From NCBI GenBank assembly GCA_031271265.1, contig JAISWB010000077.1, positions 1-52,011 of the forward strand: DNA of 52,011 bases, read 5' to 3'. The notes below the pieces were generated by a model. It searched no databases, was not told where the DNA came from, and saw only the letters and a list, made by a program, of their open reading frames with translations. This DNA comes from Desulfovibrio sp. (GTDB taxonomy: Bacteria; Desulfobacterota; Desulfovibrionia; Desulfovibrionales; Desulfovibrionaceae). Positions 27,932 through 36,430 of this stretch are shown piece by piece; the stretch's first letter is position 1, and each line of letters opens with the position of its first letter. Position numbers and translations under genes: made by a program.

Positions 27932-28732
27932 ATGTCCCAGGAATTGACCCGCATCGGTGAAGCTTTGCAAAGAGTAGCGGCCGACCTGAAGAAAGGCGAC
28001 TTTGTCGCCGCGGCGCGCGCCGTGCGCAACGGCGCGAACGCCCTTTCGGGTATTCCCATGACCGGAGAAGCCTACGGGGAAATCGAGGGGCTGTTGGTCA
28101 ACGCTTGCGACCGCATGCAGTCCACCCCCGCGCTGGTCGACATATTCCCCGACGGCATTCTGTATGTCCCCGGACAGGAACAAAATCTTGCGATGCTTAT
28201 GGGCCGCCTGCTGCAATCCGTCGGGCAGCGGGACAACGACAACGGCAGGCAGGAAAAGAGATCCTCCACGCGGGATGAATTCCTCGCCCGCGCCCGCACC
28301 GCCCTGCAGGCCGGAAAAGAGAGCGACGCGCACAACGAGATTGCCGTTCTGGGGGAACTGTACCCGCAGGACGGCGAGTTGCATTTGGAAACAGGGATGC
28401 TGTTTCTGGATTTCGGGCTGACTGCCGATGCCGTCGCGCACCTGCATAAAGCCGCGGCGCTGTTGCCGGACGCCGCCGGCGTGCTGAACACCCTGGGCGT
28501 TATTTTGCGCAGGATGCGGCAATTTGAAGAGTCGGAACGTTATTTTTTACGCGCCGTGCAGGCGACGGGCGGCGACCCTCATCTTTTTTTCAATCTGGGC
28601 AGGCTTTATCTCGACACGGGTCAATGGCGCAAGGCAGCGGAATGCGCTGAGAAAGCCCTGGCTCTTGATCCGGCCTTTGATGCCGCCGACAAAATGCGCG
28701 CTTTCGCCGAGCGCAGGCTCTCACTCCCCTGA
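27932..28732 (+). CDS. TPR-repeat protein
   Basis: A 266-residue soluble protein. The C-terminal 160 residues contain at least three TPR motifs: GKESDAHNEIAVLGELYPQD, GLTADAVAHLHKAAALLPDA, MRQFEESERYFLRAVQATGG and GQWRKAAECAEKALALDPAF. The N-terminal part is helical without a named domain. No signal peptide. Likely a protein-protein interaction module. It precedes the phosphate-transport pair, but the 42-bp gap does not prove a shared role. Confidence 0.88.
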   Translation: MSQELTRIGEALQRVAADLKKGDFVAAARAVRNGANALSGIPMTGEAYGEIEGLLVNACDRMQSTPALVDIFPDGILYVPGQEQNLAMLMGRLLQSVGQRDNDNGRQEKRSSTRDEFLARARTALQAGKESDAHNEIAVLGELYPQDGELHLETGMLFLDFGLTADAVAHLHKAAALLPDAAGVLNTLGVILRRMRQFEESERYFLRAVQATGGDPHLFFNLGRLYLDTGQWRKAAECAEKALALDPAFDAADKMRAFAERRLSLP

Positions 28733-28774
28733 CCGCCGCACCGGGCCGATGCGGCTCGGACAGGAGCCCCGTGC

Positions 28775-29401
28775 ATGTTCAATTTCCTGTTGCCGAAAAG
28801 CGCGCCTTTCTTTGCCCTGATGCTGGAGCAGAATGATAAACTCCGCGCTTCGTCCGCCGCCCTGACCGTCATCCTGGAAAACGTCGCGGAGATGGAGCAG
28901 CGGCACCGGGAAATCTCCATACTGGAGGCGGAGGCCGACAAAATACACGCCCGCATCGCAAGGCATCTGTCGCGCAGTTTCATCACGCCAATAGACCGGG
29001 AAGACATCCTGCACATCACAAAGGCGCAGGAAGAGGCTATAGACAACCTCTTCAACACGGCAAACAGGCTGTATATTTTTGAATTCCCCCAGATGCGCTT
29101 CCCCATGCTCCGGCTGGGGCACGTCCTGCAGGACATGATTCTGCTGACGGGTTCCATGCTCAGAGGGTTGGCGGAGAAGCGGGACAGCCATGAAACGCGG
29201 GCCTTCCGCGCCTTGCGCAACGACAGTGAAATGCTCCTGAGCATGGGGCTGGTCGAACTGCACGACCTGGATTCCCCCACCCCGGCCGGCCTGCTTGAGA
29301 CGCTCAAGTGGATACAGGTTTACGACCGGCTGGAATCGGCGGTCAACAGGGTTGTGGAACTGGCCGAGACCATTGATGAAGCCGTGTTGAAAAATGTTTG
29401 A
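28775..29401 (+). CDS. DUF47/PhoU-like accessory protein of the PiT transporter
   Basis: A 208-residue all-helical protein of the DUF47 family, distant relatives of PhoU. The motif EAEADKIHARIARHLSRSFI followed by TPIDREDIL is the family hallmark. AGGAG precedes the start. It overlaps the PiT gene by 8 bp (ATGTTTGA), the usual arrangement in bacteria, where the DUF47 protein is thought to regulate phosphate uptake by its partner. Confidence 0.94.
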   Translation: MFNFLLPKSAPFFALMLEQNDKLRASSAALTVILENVAEMEQRHREISILEAEADKIHARIARHLSRSFITPIDREDILHITKAQEEAIDNLFNTANRLYIFEFPQMRFPMLRLGHVLQDMILLTGSMLRGLAEKRDSHETRAFRALRNDSEMLLSMGLVELHDLDSPTPAGLLETLKWIQVYDRLESAVNRVVELAETIDEAVLKNV

Positions 29402-30398
29402 CGTCCCGTTGTTGCTTATCGCGGTGATAGCCGTCGCCCTCTTGTTCGATTTTACGAACGGGGCGCACGACTGTGCCAATGCCGTGGCCCCTGTGGTCTC
29501 CACGAGGGTGTTGTCGCCGCGCGCAGCGATAGTCATGGCGGCTTCGCTGAACCTGCTCGGGGCGTTGCTGGGGGAAGAGGTGGCGCATACGCTGGGCAGC
29601 GGGGTTATACGCCCGGACATCATAGGGAACAGCCGCTTCCTTGTTCCCGGTGCCCTGGCCGGGGCCGTAGTCTGGAATGCGCTGACCTGGCGCTTCGGCA
29701 TTCCCTCGTCGTCGTCGCATGCCCTCATAGGGGGGCTGGTGGGGTCGGCGACGGCCCTGTCCGGAGTCGAGGCCGTCAATACTGCTTCAGTTGCGGAAAA
29801 GGTGTTGCTGCCTCTCGTCCTTTCCCCGTTGTCCGGGTTTGCCGTGGGTTTTATCCTGATGAGCGGGATCAACCTGATGTTCTGCCGTGTCGCGCGCAGT
29901 CGTGCCATGCGTTTTTTCCGCAGGGTGCAGATTGTTTCCTGCGGTTGCATGGCCTTGAGTCACGGGTTGAACGATGCCCAGAAGACCATGGGGATTATAG
30001 CGCTGGCCCTGGTGGTTTTCGGACAGGAGGAAGTCTTCCGGGTGCCTTTGTGGGTCAAACTGGCCTGTTCGCTGACCATGGCCGCGGGCACGGCCGTGGG
30101 CGGGTGGAGCATAGTAAAGACCATGGGGCAGAAGATTTTCAGGCTTGAGCCGGCGCACGGTTTCACGGCCGAGTTGTCGGCTGCGGCGGTGATCGGCGGG
30201 GCCTCGCTGCTCGGCGCGCCGGTCAGCACAACGCACACCATTACGGCGGCCATTTTCGGGGTCGGGTCTTCCATGCGCCTGTCCGCCGTGCGCTGGGGCA
30301 TAGCGGGGAACCTGCTCACGGCCTGGGCGCTCACTTTGCCGGCATCCGCCTGCGTGGGCGCGTCGGCTGCGCTGCTGCTCAAATTTCTTTTCGAATGA
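29394..30398 (+). CDS. pit: PiT-family inorganic phosphate transporter
   Basis: Low-affinity, cation-coupled phosphate permease, 334 residues with about ten membrane segments. The PiT duplicated signatures are both seen: FDFTNGAHDCANAVAPVVST near the N terminus and SHGLNDAQKTMGI in the second half. GIPSSSSHALIGGLVG and GAPVSTTHTITAAI are the paired substrate-path motifs. Translationally coupled to the DUF47 gene. The plus-strand run of genes is then interrupted by an AT-rich 121-bp gap before the ABC operon. Confidence 0.95.
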   Translation: MFDVPLLLIAVIAVALLFDFTNGAHDCANAVAPVVSTRVLSPRAAIVMAASLNLLGALLGEEVAHTLGSGVIRPDIIGNSRFLVPGALAGAVVWNALTWRFGIPSSSSHALIGGLVGSATALSGVEAVNTASVAEKVLLPLVLSPLSGFAVGFILMSGINLMFCRVARSRAMRFFRRVQIVSCGCMALSHGLNDAQKTMGIIALALVVFGQEEVFRVPLWVKLACSLTMAAGTAVGGWSIVKTMGQKIFRLEPAHGFTAELSAAAVIGGASLLGAPVSTTHTITAAIFGVGSSMRLSAVRWGIAGNLLTAWALTLPASACVGASAALLLKFLFE

Positions 30399-30434
30399 CG
30401 CTGAGCCTGTATCCGGCCGGGCTGAAAAAAACTA

Positions 30435-30463
30435 TGGACAAGCGCAAAGTCCGATGATAAAAA
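30435..30463 (+). promoter_or_regulatory. Candidate promoter of the ABC/flavoprotein operon
   Basis: TGGACA, a 17-base spacer, TAAAAA. The -35 matches consensus at five of six and the -10 at four of six positions. It lies in the AT-rich gap before the ABC ATPase gene. Confidence 0.4.
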
Positions 30464-30519
30464 ATTACAAATTCTATCGGTTTTATTCCTTTAACGCCAA
30501 ATGAGCAGGGAATCGCGCG

Positions 30520-31470
30520 ATGTCGGGGCAAGTGTTACCGTCGCAAGCGGAGGCCGGGTGCCGGATCATACCCTTTGCCGACCATGGGCTTAAGAAAGCG
30601 CCGCCTCTCATTCGGCTCCGGGGCATCGGCAAAAGCTTCGGGCCGCTGAGGGTTTTGGCGAATGTGGACCTGCAGGTGCAGGCCGGTGAAATTACGGCGT
30701 TGATAGGCTCCTCGGGTTGCGGGAAAAGCACCTTGCTCAATATCCTCGCCGGACTGGACACGCAGGATCACGGTACGTATACCCTCGCGGAAAGCAAAAA
30801 TTCTGAAAAAGCCGGACGGCAGCGCGTCGCCTACATGTTTCAGGAAGACAGGCTTCTTCCCTGGCGCACGGTGCGGGACAATGTCGCGTTGGGGCTGGAA
30901 GCGGCCCGCATCGAAAAAAAGGAACGGCTTTGCCGGGTATACAACATGTTGAAGCTGGTCGGGCTCGAAGAGTTTGCCGGGGCCTTTCCGTACCAGCTTT
31001 CCGGCGGTATGAGGAGCAGGGCCGCCCTGGCCCGCAGTCTGGTGGTGGAACCGGAGGTTTTGCTGTTGGACGAACCCTTTTCCAAGCTGGACAGCCAAAC
31101 CCGCAGCCAGATGCACGCCGAACTGCTGAACATACATGCCGTAACGGGGATGACGGCGGTTTTTGTGACGCATGATGTGGAAGAAGCCGTTGTACTGGCG
31201 GACAAGGTCGCAATCTTTGCTCCCCGTCCGGGTCGCATCACGGAGATTGTCCCCGTTGAGCTTGCGCGGCCGCGCAGCCTGCTGGATAAAAACGTGACGG
31301 AGCAGATACGCAGTTTGCGGGGAAAACTATGTTTCAATCCACATCCGTCCCCTCCGCCGGATGACTCCGCCCCGGCGGAAGGAGCAGGCCTGCATGTATC
31401 CCCGCTTAAGGGAGGGATTACCGGTAAGGGGTGTCGCGCTTCGCCCGGCGTCAAGCGGGAATCTCTTTGA
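30520..31470 (+). CDS. ABC transporter ATP-binding protein (NitT/TauT/SsuB type)
   Basis: Energises import by the neighbouring permease and binding protein. The 316-residue protein has Walker A GSSGCGKST, a Q-loop at FQEDRLLPWR (typical of nitrate/sulfonate/taurine importers), signature LSGGM, Walker B VLLLDEPF and the switch His in FVTHDVEEAV. A 30-residue N-terminal extension precedes the fold. The last ~45 residues (after GKLCFNPHPS) are not ABC sequence; they are read from the leader repeat that overlaps the 3' end, so the ancestral stop was probably earlier. First gene of the operon. Confidence 0.93.
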   Translation: MSGQVLPSQAEAGCRIIPFADHGLKKAPPLIRLRGIGKSFGPLRVLANVDLQVQAGEITALIGSSGCGKSTLLNILAGLDTQDHGTYTLAESKNSEKAGRQRVAYMFQEDRLLPWRTVRDNVALGLEAARIEKKERLCRVYNMLKLVGLEEFAGAFPYQLSGGMRSRAALARSLVVEPEVLLLDEPFSKLDSQTRSQMHAELLNIHAVTGMTAVFVTHDVEEAVVLADKVAIFAPRPGRITEIVPVELARPRSLLDKNVTEQIRSLRGKLCFNPHPSPPPDDSAPAEGAGLHVSPLKGGITGKGCRASPGVKRESL

Positions 31471-31507
31471 ACGGAGAGTTTTCAGACCATAAAGGAATTT
31501 TTGATGA
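31401..31507 (+). repeat. ~110-bp leader element, copy A
   Basis: Aligns with 37056-37164. The two are about 65% alike over the first half and about 80% alike over the last 58 bases; AGACCATAAAGGAATTT is identical in both. The element overlaps the 3' end of the ABC ATPase gene and ends on the start codon of the permease, providing its AAGGA ribosome-binding site. Confidence 0.75.
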
Positions 31508-32262
31508 AACTTTCGGTGCAAGTCGCGCGACGGCTGCTTTTGGCGGCGCTGGTCCTTGCTGTATGGTGGGCGGCTTCAAGTCGTGTCCCTTCCTTTGTCC
31601 TGCCCGGTCCTTATGCTGTGTTGCAGGCTTTTTCGTCTTTGCTGCATACGCCGACCTTCCTGCAGGATGTGGGCGCCACGCTGGCAAGGGTCGGCATAGG
31701 TTTTTTTCTCGCGGCAGCGGCAGGGACGGCTCTGGGCGTGGTGATGGGCGCGAGCAGAGCGCTGGCGGATTTTCTCGAACCCGTCGTAGCCGTGTTCAAC
31801 ACGGTTTCTTCAGCCATATGGGCGGTCTTTGCCATTATCTGGTTCGGCCTCTCCGATGCCAGCACGGTCATGGTGGTGTTCATGACCACCATGCCGCTTA
31901 TGCTCACCAGTGTATGGAACGGCACAAAAACTGTGGACAAGCAGTATGTCGAGCTTGCTAAAAGTTTCAATCTGTCCCGCCTCCAGATACTCGCGAAGAT
32001 TTATGTGCCCACCGTGCTGCCGTCGTTTTTCGCAGGCGCGAGGCTGGCCTTCGGCTTCGGTTGGCGAGTTTCCCTGGTGGCTGAAACCATAGGGGCGTCC
32101 AGCGGCATAGGCTATCGTCTGCGTCAGGCCGCCGACCTCATTCAAAGTTCGCAGGTGTTCGCCTGGACCATCCTGCTCATCATGTTCATGCTGCTCATTG
32201 AAGCAGGTGTCTTGAAACCGCTCGAAAACGCGCTGTTCCGTTGGAAGCCGTCTCCCGAGTAA
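31504..32262 (+). CDS. ABC transporter permease (NitT/TauT/SsuC type)
   Basis: A 252-residue inner-membrane subunit with about six membrane segments. The coupling motif ELAKSFNLSRLQILAKIYVP matches the EAA loop of this importer class. The ATG follows AAGGA in the leader element; a TTG one codon earlier is not needed. It lies between ATPase and binding-protein genes, in the usual B-C-A order for some sulfonate or taurine importers. Confidence 0.94.
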   Translation: MKLSVQVARRLLLAALVLAVWWAASSRVPSFVLPGPYAVLQAFSSLLHTPTFLQDVGATLARVGIGFFLAAAAGTALGVVMGASRALADFLEPVVAVFNTVSSAIWAVFAIIWFGLSDASTVMVVFMTTMPLMLTSVWNGTKTVDKQYVELAKSFNLSRLQILAKIYVPTVLPSFFAGARLAFGFGWRVSLVAETIGASSGIGYRLRQAADLIQSSQVFAWTILLIMFMLLIEAGVLKPLENALFRWKPSPE

Positions 32263-32292
32263 TGTTTACAAATTTTGAACGGAGGAAATGTT

Positions 32293-33282
32293 GTGAAAAA
32301 GTTATTGATTGCAGCCCTGGTACCGCTGTTCATCGTTATGACAAGTCCGGCCGGCGCCGCGGACAAGGTCCGCATCGGATACTGGACCAGCGGCGTCAGT
32401 CTCGGCTTCGGCGCCGTGCTGGAAGCAGAACGCTTTTTGGAGAAGCAGGGACTTGATGTGGAATTCACGCATTTCCCCGATGTCAACGCTCAGGTCCTTG
32501 CACTGACATCGGATTCCATCGACTTGTCCTTCGGTACCCCGCTCGCCGGAGTGTTCAGCGCCGCCGCGCAGGGCATACCCGTTAAGCTGTTTGCCGTCAC
32601 GCAACCGGCGGATGCGAAATTTGTCGTACCGGCGGATTCTCCCATACAATCGTTGGCGGAATTCAAAGGGAAAAAAATAGGCTCGTCGCCCGCCGGGTCT
32701 TCAGTAGCCGTCATTGCCTCCACCATTCTGGCCCGCAACTACGGGATCACGCCTGCGGACTTCACCCTGGTCGGAGGCAACGAAGCGCGTCTTGCGCAAT
32801 TTCTGGCGCAAAAGCAGGTGGACGGCAGCGCCTTGCGTTCCGTAACCGTTTTGCAGGTGCAGGATGAACTAAAGCTGCGCGTTTTGGGTGACTTTGCGGA
32901 AGAATGGAAAAAGTTCGCGGGCACGGACGCCGTTCCGTATGTCGGTTCCGGAGCGGTCACGGAAAAATTCATCTCCGCCCGCCCGGATACGGTCACCAAG
33001 GTCATTCTGGCGCTGCTCGCCGCCGAACGATGGGGCGCCGCGCATCCGGACGAAGTGACGGTCATTCTGCAAAAGGCCGGCCTGCCGGAAAAAGATGCCC
33101 GCGCTTTCGTCAAGCAGTGGAACAGGATGTACAAATTGGATTTCAGTCCGGCTGTTGTCGACAGCCTCAAACTGCAACATGCGGAATTTGTGAAGGCAGG
33201 CGCCGTCAAGGGCGGGCTGAACGCGGATCTCTTCGTGACCGGTCCCTTCGGCGAAGCGGTGCGCAGGCAGGAGAAGCGCTGA
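32293..33282 (+). CDS. ABC transporter substrate-binding protein (NitT/TauT/SsuA type)
   Basis: A 329-residue periplasmic protein with a signal peptide (VKKLLIAALVPLFIVMTSPA). The mature part has the NMT1/SsuA-like fold: VRIGYWTSGVSLGFG, DLSFGTPLAGVFSAA, FKGKKIGSSPAGSS, LRSVTVLQVQDELK. The GTG start is chosen because GGAGGA lies six bases upstream. Members bind taurine, alkanesulfonates, nitrate, thiamine precursors or aromatic acids, so the ligand is not predictable. Its stop overlaps the next ATG by one base. Confidence 0.94.
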   Translation: MKKLLIAALVPLFIVMTSPAGAADKVRIGYWTSGVSLGFGAVLEAERFLEKQGLDVEFTHFPDVNAQVLALTSDSIDLSFGTPLAGVFSAAAQGIPVKLFAVTQPADAKFVVPADSPIQSLAEFKGKKIGSSPAGSSVAVIASTILARNYGITPADFTLVGGNEARLAQFLAQKQVDGSALRSVTVLQVQDELKLRVLGDFAEEWKKFAGTDAVPYVGSGAVTEKFISARPDTVTKVILALLAAERWGAAHPDEVTVILQKAGLPEKDARAFVKQWNRMYKLDFSPAVVDSLKLQHAEFVKAGAVKGGLNADLFVTGPFGEAVRRQEKR

Positions 33283-34103
33283 TGCCGTCGGACAGCTCCG
33301 GACCTTCCGAGGGACCCGGACCGGCGCGGGCAGACTCCCGCCTTTACCCGGATCATCTGGTCATCAACGTCAAGTACGCGATGGCCGGCTATGAACAGAT
33401 TTTTCAGGAATTGGGATTTGCGCTTACGCCGAGAAGCGTCCACAGCCTCGGGTCCGTCAACCGTCTGGCCGTATTCGCAGACGGCTACCTTGAACTTATC
33501 GGGCTGCCTCCCGATGCGGCAACTCCGCGCAAAGACGTTCTGGAGAGTTATACGGGCATTGACGGCCTTGTCTTCGCCATGGAGGATCCCGATGCGCTGC
33601 AGGCGCGGCTGACCGGACAGGGTTTTACCTTTCAAGCTGTTCAGCGTTTTTCACGGCCTGTGCAGATTGACGGCGTTCAGCAGCTTGCCGAGTTTGAAAC
33701 GGTAAGATTGACGCCCGGGCAGTTCAGGGAAGGCCGCGTCTATTTTTGCCGGCATCTGACCCCGCAGTTGGTCCGGCGCGGGGAATGGATGCGGCACCCC
33801 AACACGGCCGCGGCGTTGGGCGGGATAAGCATTGCAAGCTCCGACCCGGAAACTACGGCAGAGCGCTATGCCGCATTGGGAGAATCGGTCCTCCCGATCT
33901 CTGTTTACGCTGTGCCGGAAGCTGAAGAACGCTTCGGCGTGCCGTTGCCGCCGGACCGCTTTGTCGCCGTTTCCGTGCGCTGCGACAACCCGCGCATTGC
34001 GGCCGGGTTTGCGCAACAATGCGGACGTGATTATGCTTGGAGGAACGGTGCCCTGCTGGTTCCGCTTGCGGAATTGGATGCCGTTCTGGAATTTACGGCC
34101 TGA
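33282..34103 (+). CDS. VOC-superfamily protein (Glyoxalase_3-like)
   Basis: A 273-residue protein whose start YPDHLVINVKYAMAGYEQIF, LGFALTPRSVHSLGSVNRLA and FADGYLELIGLP matches the Glyoxalase_3 pattern: a metal His in DHL and a Glu in YLELIG. The second half repeats the beta-alpha-beta layout. VOC proteins are dioxygenases, isomerases, lyases or binding proteins. Translationally coupled (TGATG) to the binding-protein gene, so it probably acts on or holds the imported compound. The reaction is unknown. Confidence 0.88.
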   Translation: MPSDSSGPSEGPGPARADSRLYPDHLVINVKYAMAGYEQIFQELGFALTPRSVHSLGSVNRLAVFADGYLELIGLPPDAATPRKDVLESYTGIDGLVFAMEDPDALQARLTGQGFTFQAVQRFSRPVQIDGVQQLAEFETVRLTPGQFREGRVYFCRHLTPQLVRRGEWMRHPNTAAALGGISIASSDPETTAERYAALGESVLPISVYAVPEAEERFGVPLPPDRFVAVSVRCDNPRIAAGFAQQCGRDYAWRNGALLVPLAELDAVLEFTA

Positions 34104-34206
34104 TGCCGCAATGAGCACGTGAGCGCCGGCGTGGGCCGGCTGAAAATTATGCCTGCAGCCGGATATCCGGTAAAAATAACCGATAATTTTTAGGGAAGGA
34201 CAACGC

Positions 34207-36048
34207 ATGGCGGGAAACAGTGAACTTCGATTTTTGCAGACGGATGTCGTCGTCGCCGGAGGCGCGGGAGCGGGCGTGACGGCTGCGCTTGCCGCCTTCA
34301 GGGCCGGGGCGGATGTTATACTTGTTTCCAAGGGAAAAGTGGGCAGAAGCGGCAATGTCGTCATGGCCGGCGGTTCCCTGTCCGTCGACGGATACAGCGC
34401 AAAAAAGGTGATGGGACTTGAAGCCGACGAATCCATCTCGCCGGAGGGCTGGTTCGACAGCCTTGTCAAGGAAGGTTTTTATCTCAGCGACCAGCCCGTA
34501 GTGGAACAGTTCACGTCGGACGGGCCGGCAATCGTCAAGGAGTACATCCAATGGGCGCAACGCGCCAATGTGCCGTTCAAGCAGTTGAAAGACGGCAAAT
34601 GGGTTTCCTCGGGCAGGAATTTCGCCCTGGCCTTGAAAGAAGGCCTGCGCGATGCCCCCGGCGTGGAAATTCTGGAAGATACGTCGGTTATTGATGTTCT
34701 GATGCGCGACGGGCGCCCGGCCGGCATCCTTGCGCTGGATATCTACCGGGGGGAACTGTTCGTCGTTCTGGCCAAGGCCGTGGTACTAGGCACGGGCGGA
34801 TACCAGCCGTTTTCCCTGAAAAACAGCGTCACGGATATGACCGGCGACGGTGTGGGCATCGGCTTCCGGGCCGGTGCGGATATTGCGGATATGGAATTTC
34901 TGCTTTCTCTCCCCACTGCCGTTGCGCCGCCCTATCTCCGGGGAAGCATCCTGCCCTATGTACTCATTGTCTACTGCGGACTGAAAGGCGGCGCCTGGCC
35001 TCAATTTCGCGATGCGCACGGCGATCTTATCGCAGTTCCCGAAGAAATTATGGAAAAAACCGCCTTCTACAAAGGCTTCAAACTCATAAAACTTGTCTGT
35101 ACCTATTATTGGGGTGAGGCGATTTTTCACGGCAGAGGAACAAAAAACGGCGGCATCTTTCTGGATTACAGCCGCTATACGCCGAAACAACGCGAGGAGG
35201 CCGTCAAAGGCTACTTTTCGGTACAGGGAGAATATTATGCAACAAACCACTACAAGGGTGACGACATTTCCCGCGTAATGGATAATCTTCGCGACGGCAA
35301 AGGGATTGAAACAGGTCTCGGCTTTGAATACAGTTGCGGCGGATTGCTCATTGATGAACACATGCGCACGACGGTACCCGGAATTTTCGCCGGCGGCGAA
35401 ACGGGCAGCGGCACTTTCGGAGCCATGCGCGTCGGCGACGGTCTGGTGGAAATGCTTGTGCAGGGCTACAAGGCCGGCGAAAGCGCGGCCGCCTTTGCCC
35501 GCAACATCGAGCCCGGCACTCCGGACAAAGAGTCGACCCGCTGTTGTGTGGAGAGGGCTTACGCCCCCCTGCGCAGGAAAACCGGCATCTCTCCCGTTCT
35601 CGTGCAGGCGCGTATCGAAAAAGCCTGCGATGCCGGCTTCGGTTTTCGTCGTACGGAGGCAGGACTGCTCGCCGCCTTGAAGGAACTCAGGCGCATCAGG
35701 ACCGAGGATATGCCGCACATGGCCGTGTCGGGCGGCCCCCGTTACAACATTGAATGGCTGACGGCCCTGCAGATGGAAAACCTGATGGTCTGCGTCGAGC
35801 ACGGGGTGCTTGCGGCCCTGGAGCGCAAAGAAAGTCGCGGCAACCATATCCGCGATGACTATCCGCAGGTTGACCATGATACATGGACCGTGCGGCAGAT
35901 TTTTACCCCGATGGCAGACGGCGGTATAAATATGCGTAAAGAAACGCCGCGTGTCACCAAAGTCCCCTTGCTGCGTGGAAAAGATGAAAATGTCATGCAA
36001 TTTTTCCTACGTCCGGACTTGGACTATAAACGCTACCAATGGGGTTGA
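34207..36048 (+). CDS. FAD-dependent fumarate reductase/AprA-like flavoprotein
   Basis: A 613-residue flavoprotein. The N-terminal dinucleotide fold is VVVAGGAGAGVTAALAAFRA (GGAGAG at 18-23). GKVGRSGNVVMAGGS and the C-terminal FAD site SCGGLLIDEHMRTTVPGIFA followed by GGETGSGTFGAMRVGDGLVE (about residue 397 on) are typical of the SdhA/FrdA/AprA/L-aspartate-oxidase superfamily. No signal peptide, so cytoplasmic. The ribosome-binding site is GGAAGGA. Downstream lies a small [2Fe-2S] protein, its likely electron partner. Substrate unknown; operon context points to the compound brought in by the ABC importer. Confidence 0.92.
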   Translation: MAGNSELRFLQTDVVVAGGAGAGVTAALAAFRAGADVILVSKGKVGRSGNVVMAGGSLSVDGYSAKKVMGLEADESISPEGWFDSLVKEGFYLSDQPVVEQFTSDGPAIVKEYIQWAQRANVPFKQLKDGKWVSSGRNFALALKEGLRDAPGVEILEDTSVIDVLMRDGRPAGILALDIYRGELFVVLAKAVVLGTGGYQPFSLKNSVTDMTGDGVGIGFRAGADIADMEFLLSLPTAVAPPYLRGSILPYVLIVYCGLKGGAWPQFRDAHGDLIAVPEEIMEKTAFYKGFKLIKLVCTYYWGEAIFHGRGTKNGGIFLDYSRYTPKQREEAVKGYFSVQGEYYATNHYKGDDISRVMDNLRDGKGIETGLGFEYSCGGLLIDEHMRTTVPGIFAGGETGSGTFGAMRVGDGLVEMLVQGYKAGESAAAFARNIEPGTPDKESTRCCVERAYAPLRRKTGISPVLVQARIEKACDAGFGFRRTEAGLLAALKELRRIRTEDMPHMAVSGGPRYNIEWLTALQMENLMVCVEHGVLAALERKESRGNHIRDDYPQVDHDTWTVRQIFTPMADGGINMRKETPRVTKVPLLRGKDENVMQFFLRPDLDYKRYQWG

Positions 36049-36118
36049 TGTAGTATATCTGCTGTTTATGTCGGATATATAGATATAAATTTATAGAGCC
36101 TTGCCGGAGAATATTACA

Positions 36119-36430
36119 ATGCATGTAGAAATTTACCGCCAAGATGATGAAAACAACAGTGTCGGGCACTATGATATATTCGTCGTGCCGTATACTGATG
36201 AAGACAAGGTTACTGTCATGGATGTGCTTGATTATATAAGTTTGCACTACGACGGGAGCCTTGCATACTATAAGCACAGCGTGTGCGACCACGGAATTTG
36301 CGGCCGTTGCGGTCTTCGGGTCAACGGTAAGGCGGCTATGGCCTGCACAACAATCGCGGAAACAGCGCACTTGCGGCTTGATCCACTTCGCAGTAAAGAT
36401 GTCGTCAGGGATTTGGTGGTAGTGCCGTAG
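36119..36430 (+). CDS. Small [2Fe-2S] protein, N-terminal half of SdhB/FrdB type
   Basis: A 103-residue protein with the plant-type cluster motif CDHGICGRCG and a fourth Cys (C56-x4-C61-x2-C64-x11-C76), as in succinate dehydrogenase/fumarate reductase iron-sulfur subunits. It ends right after this domain: the [4Fe-4S]/[3Fe-4S] half of SdhB is absent. No frameshift or trailing homology is seen after the stop, so this seems a natural short form. Local base composition is distinctly more AT-rich than the rest of the window. GGAG lies nine bases before the ATG. Probably shuttles electrons to or from the flavoprotein. Confidence 0.9.
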   Translation: MHVEIYRQDDENNSVGHYDIFVVPYTDEDKVTVMDVLDYISLHYDGSLAYYKHSVCDHGICGRCGLRVNGKAAMACTTIAETAHLRLDPLRSKDVVRDLVVVP

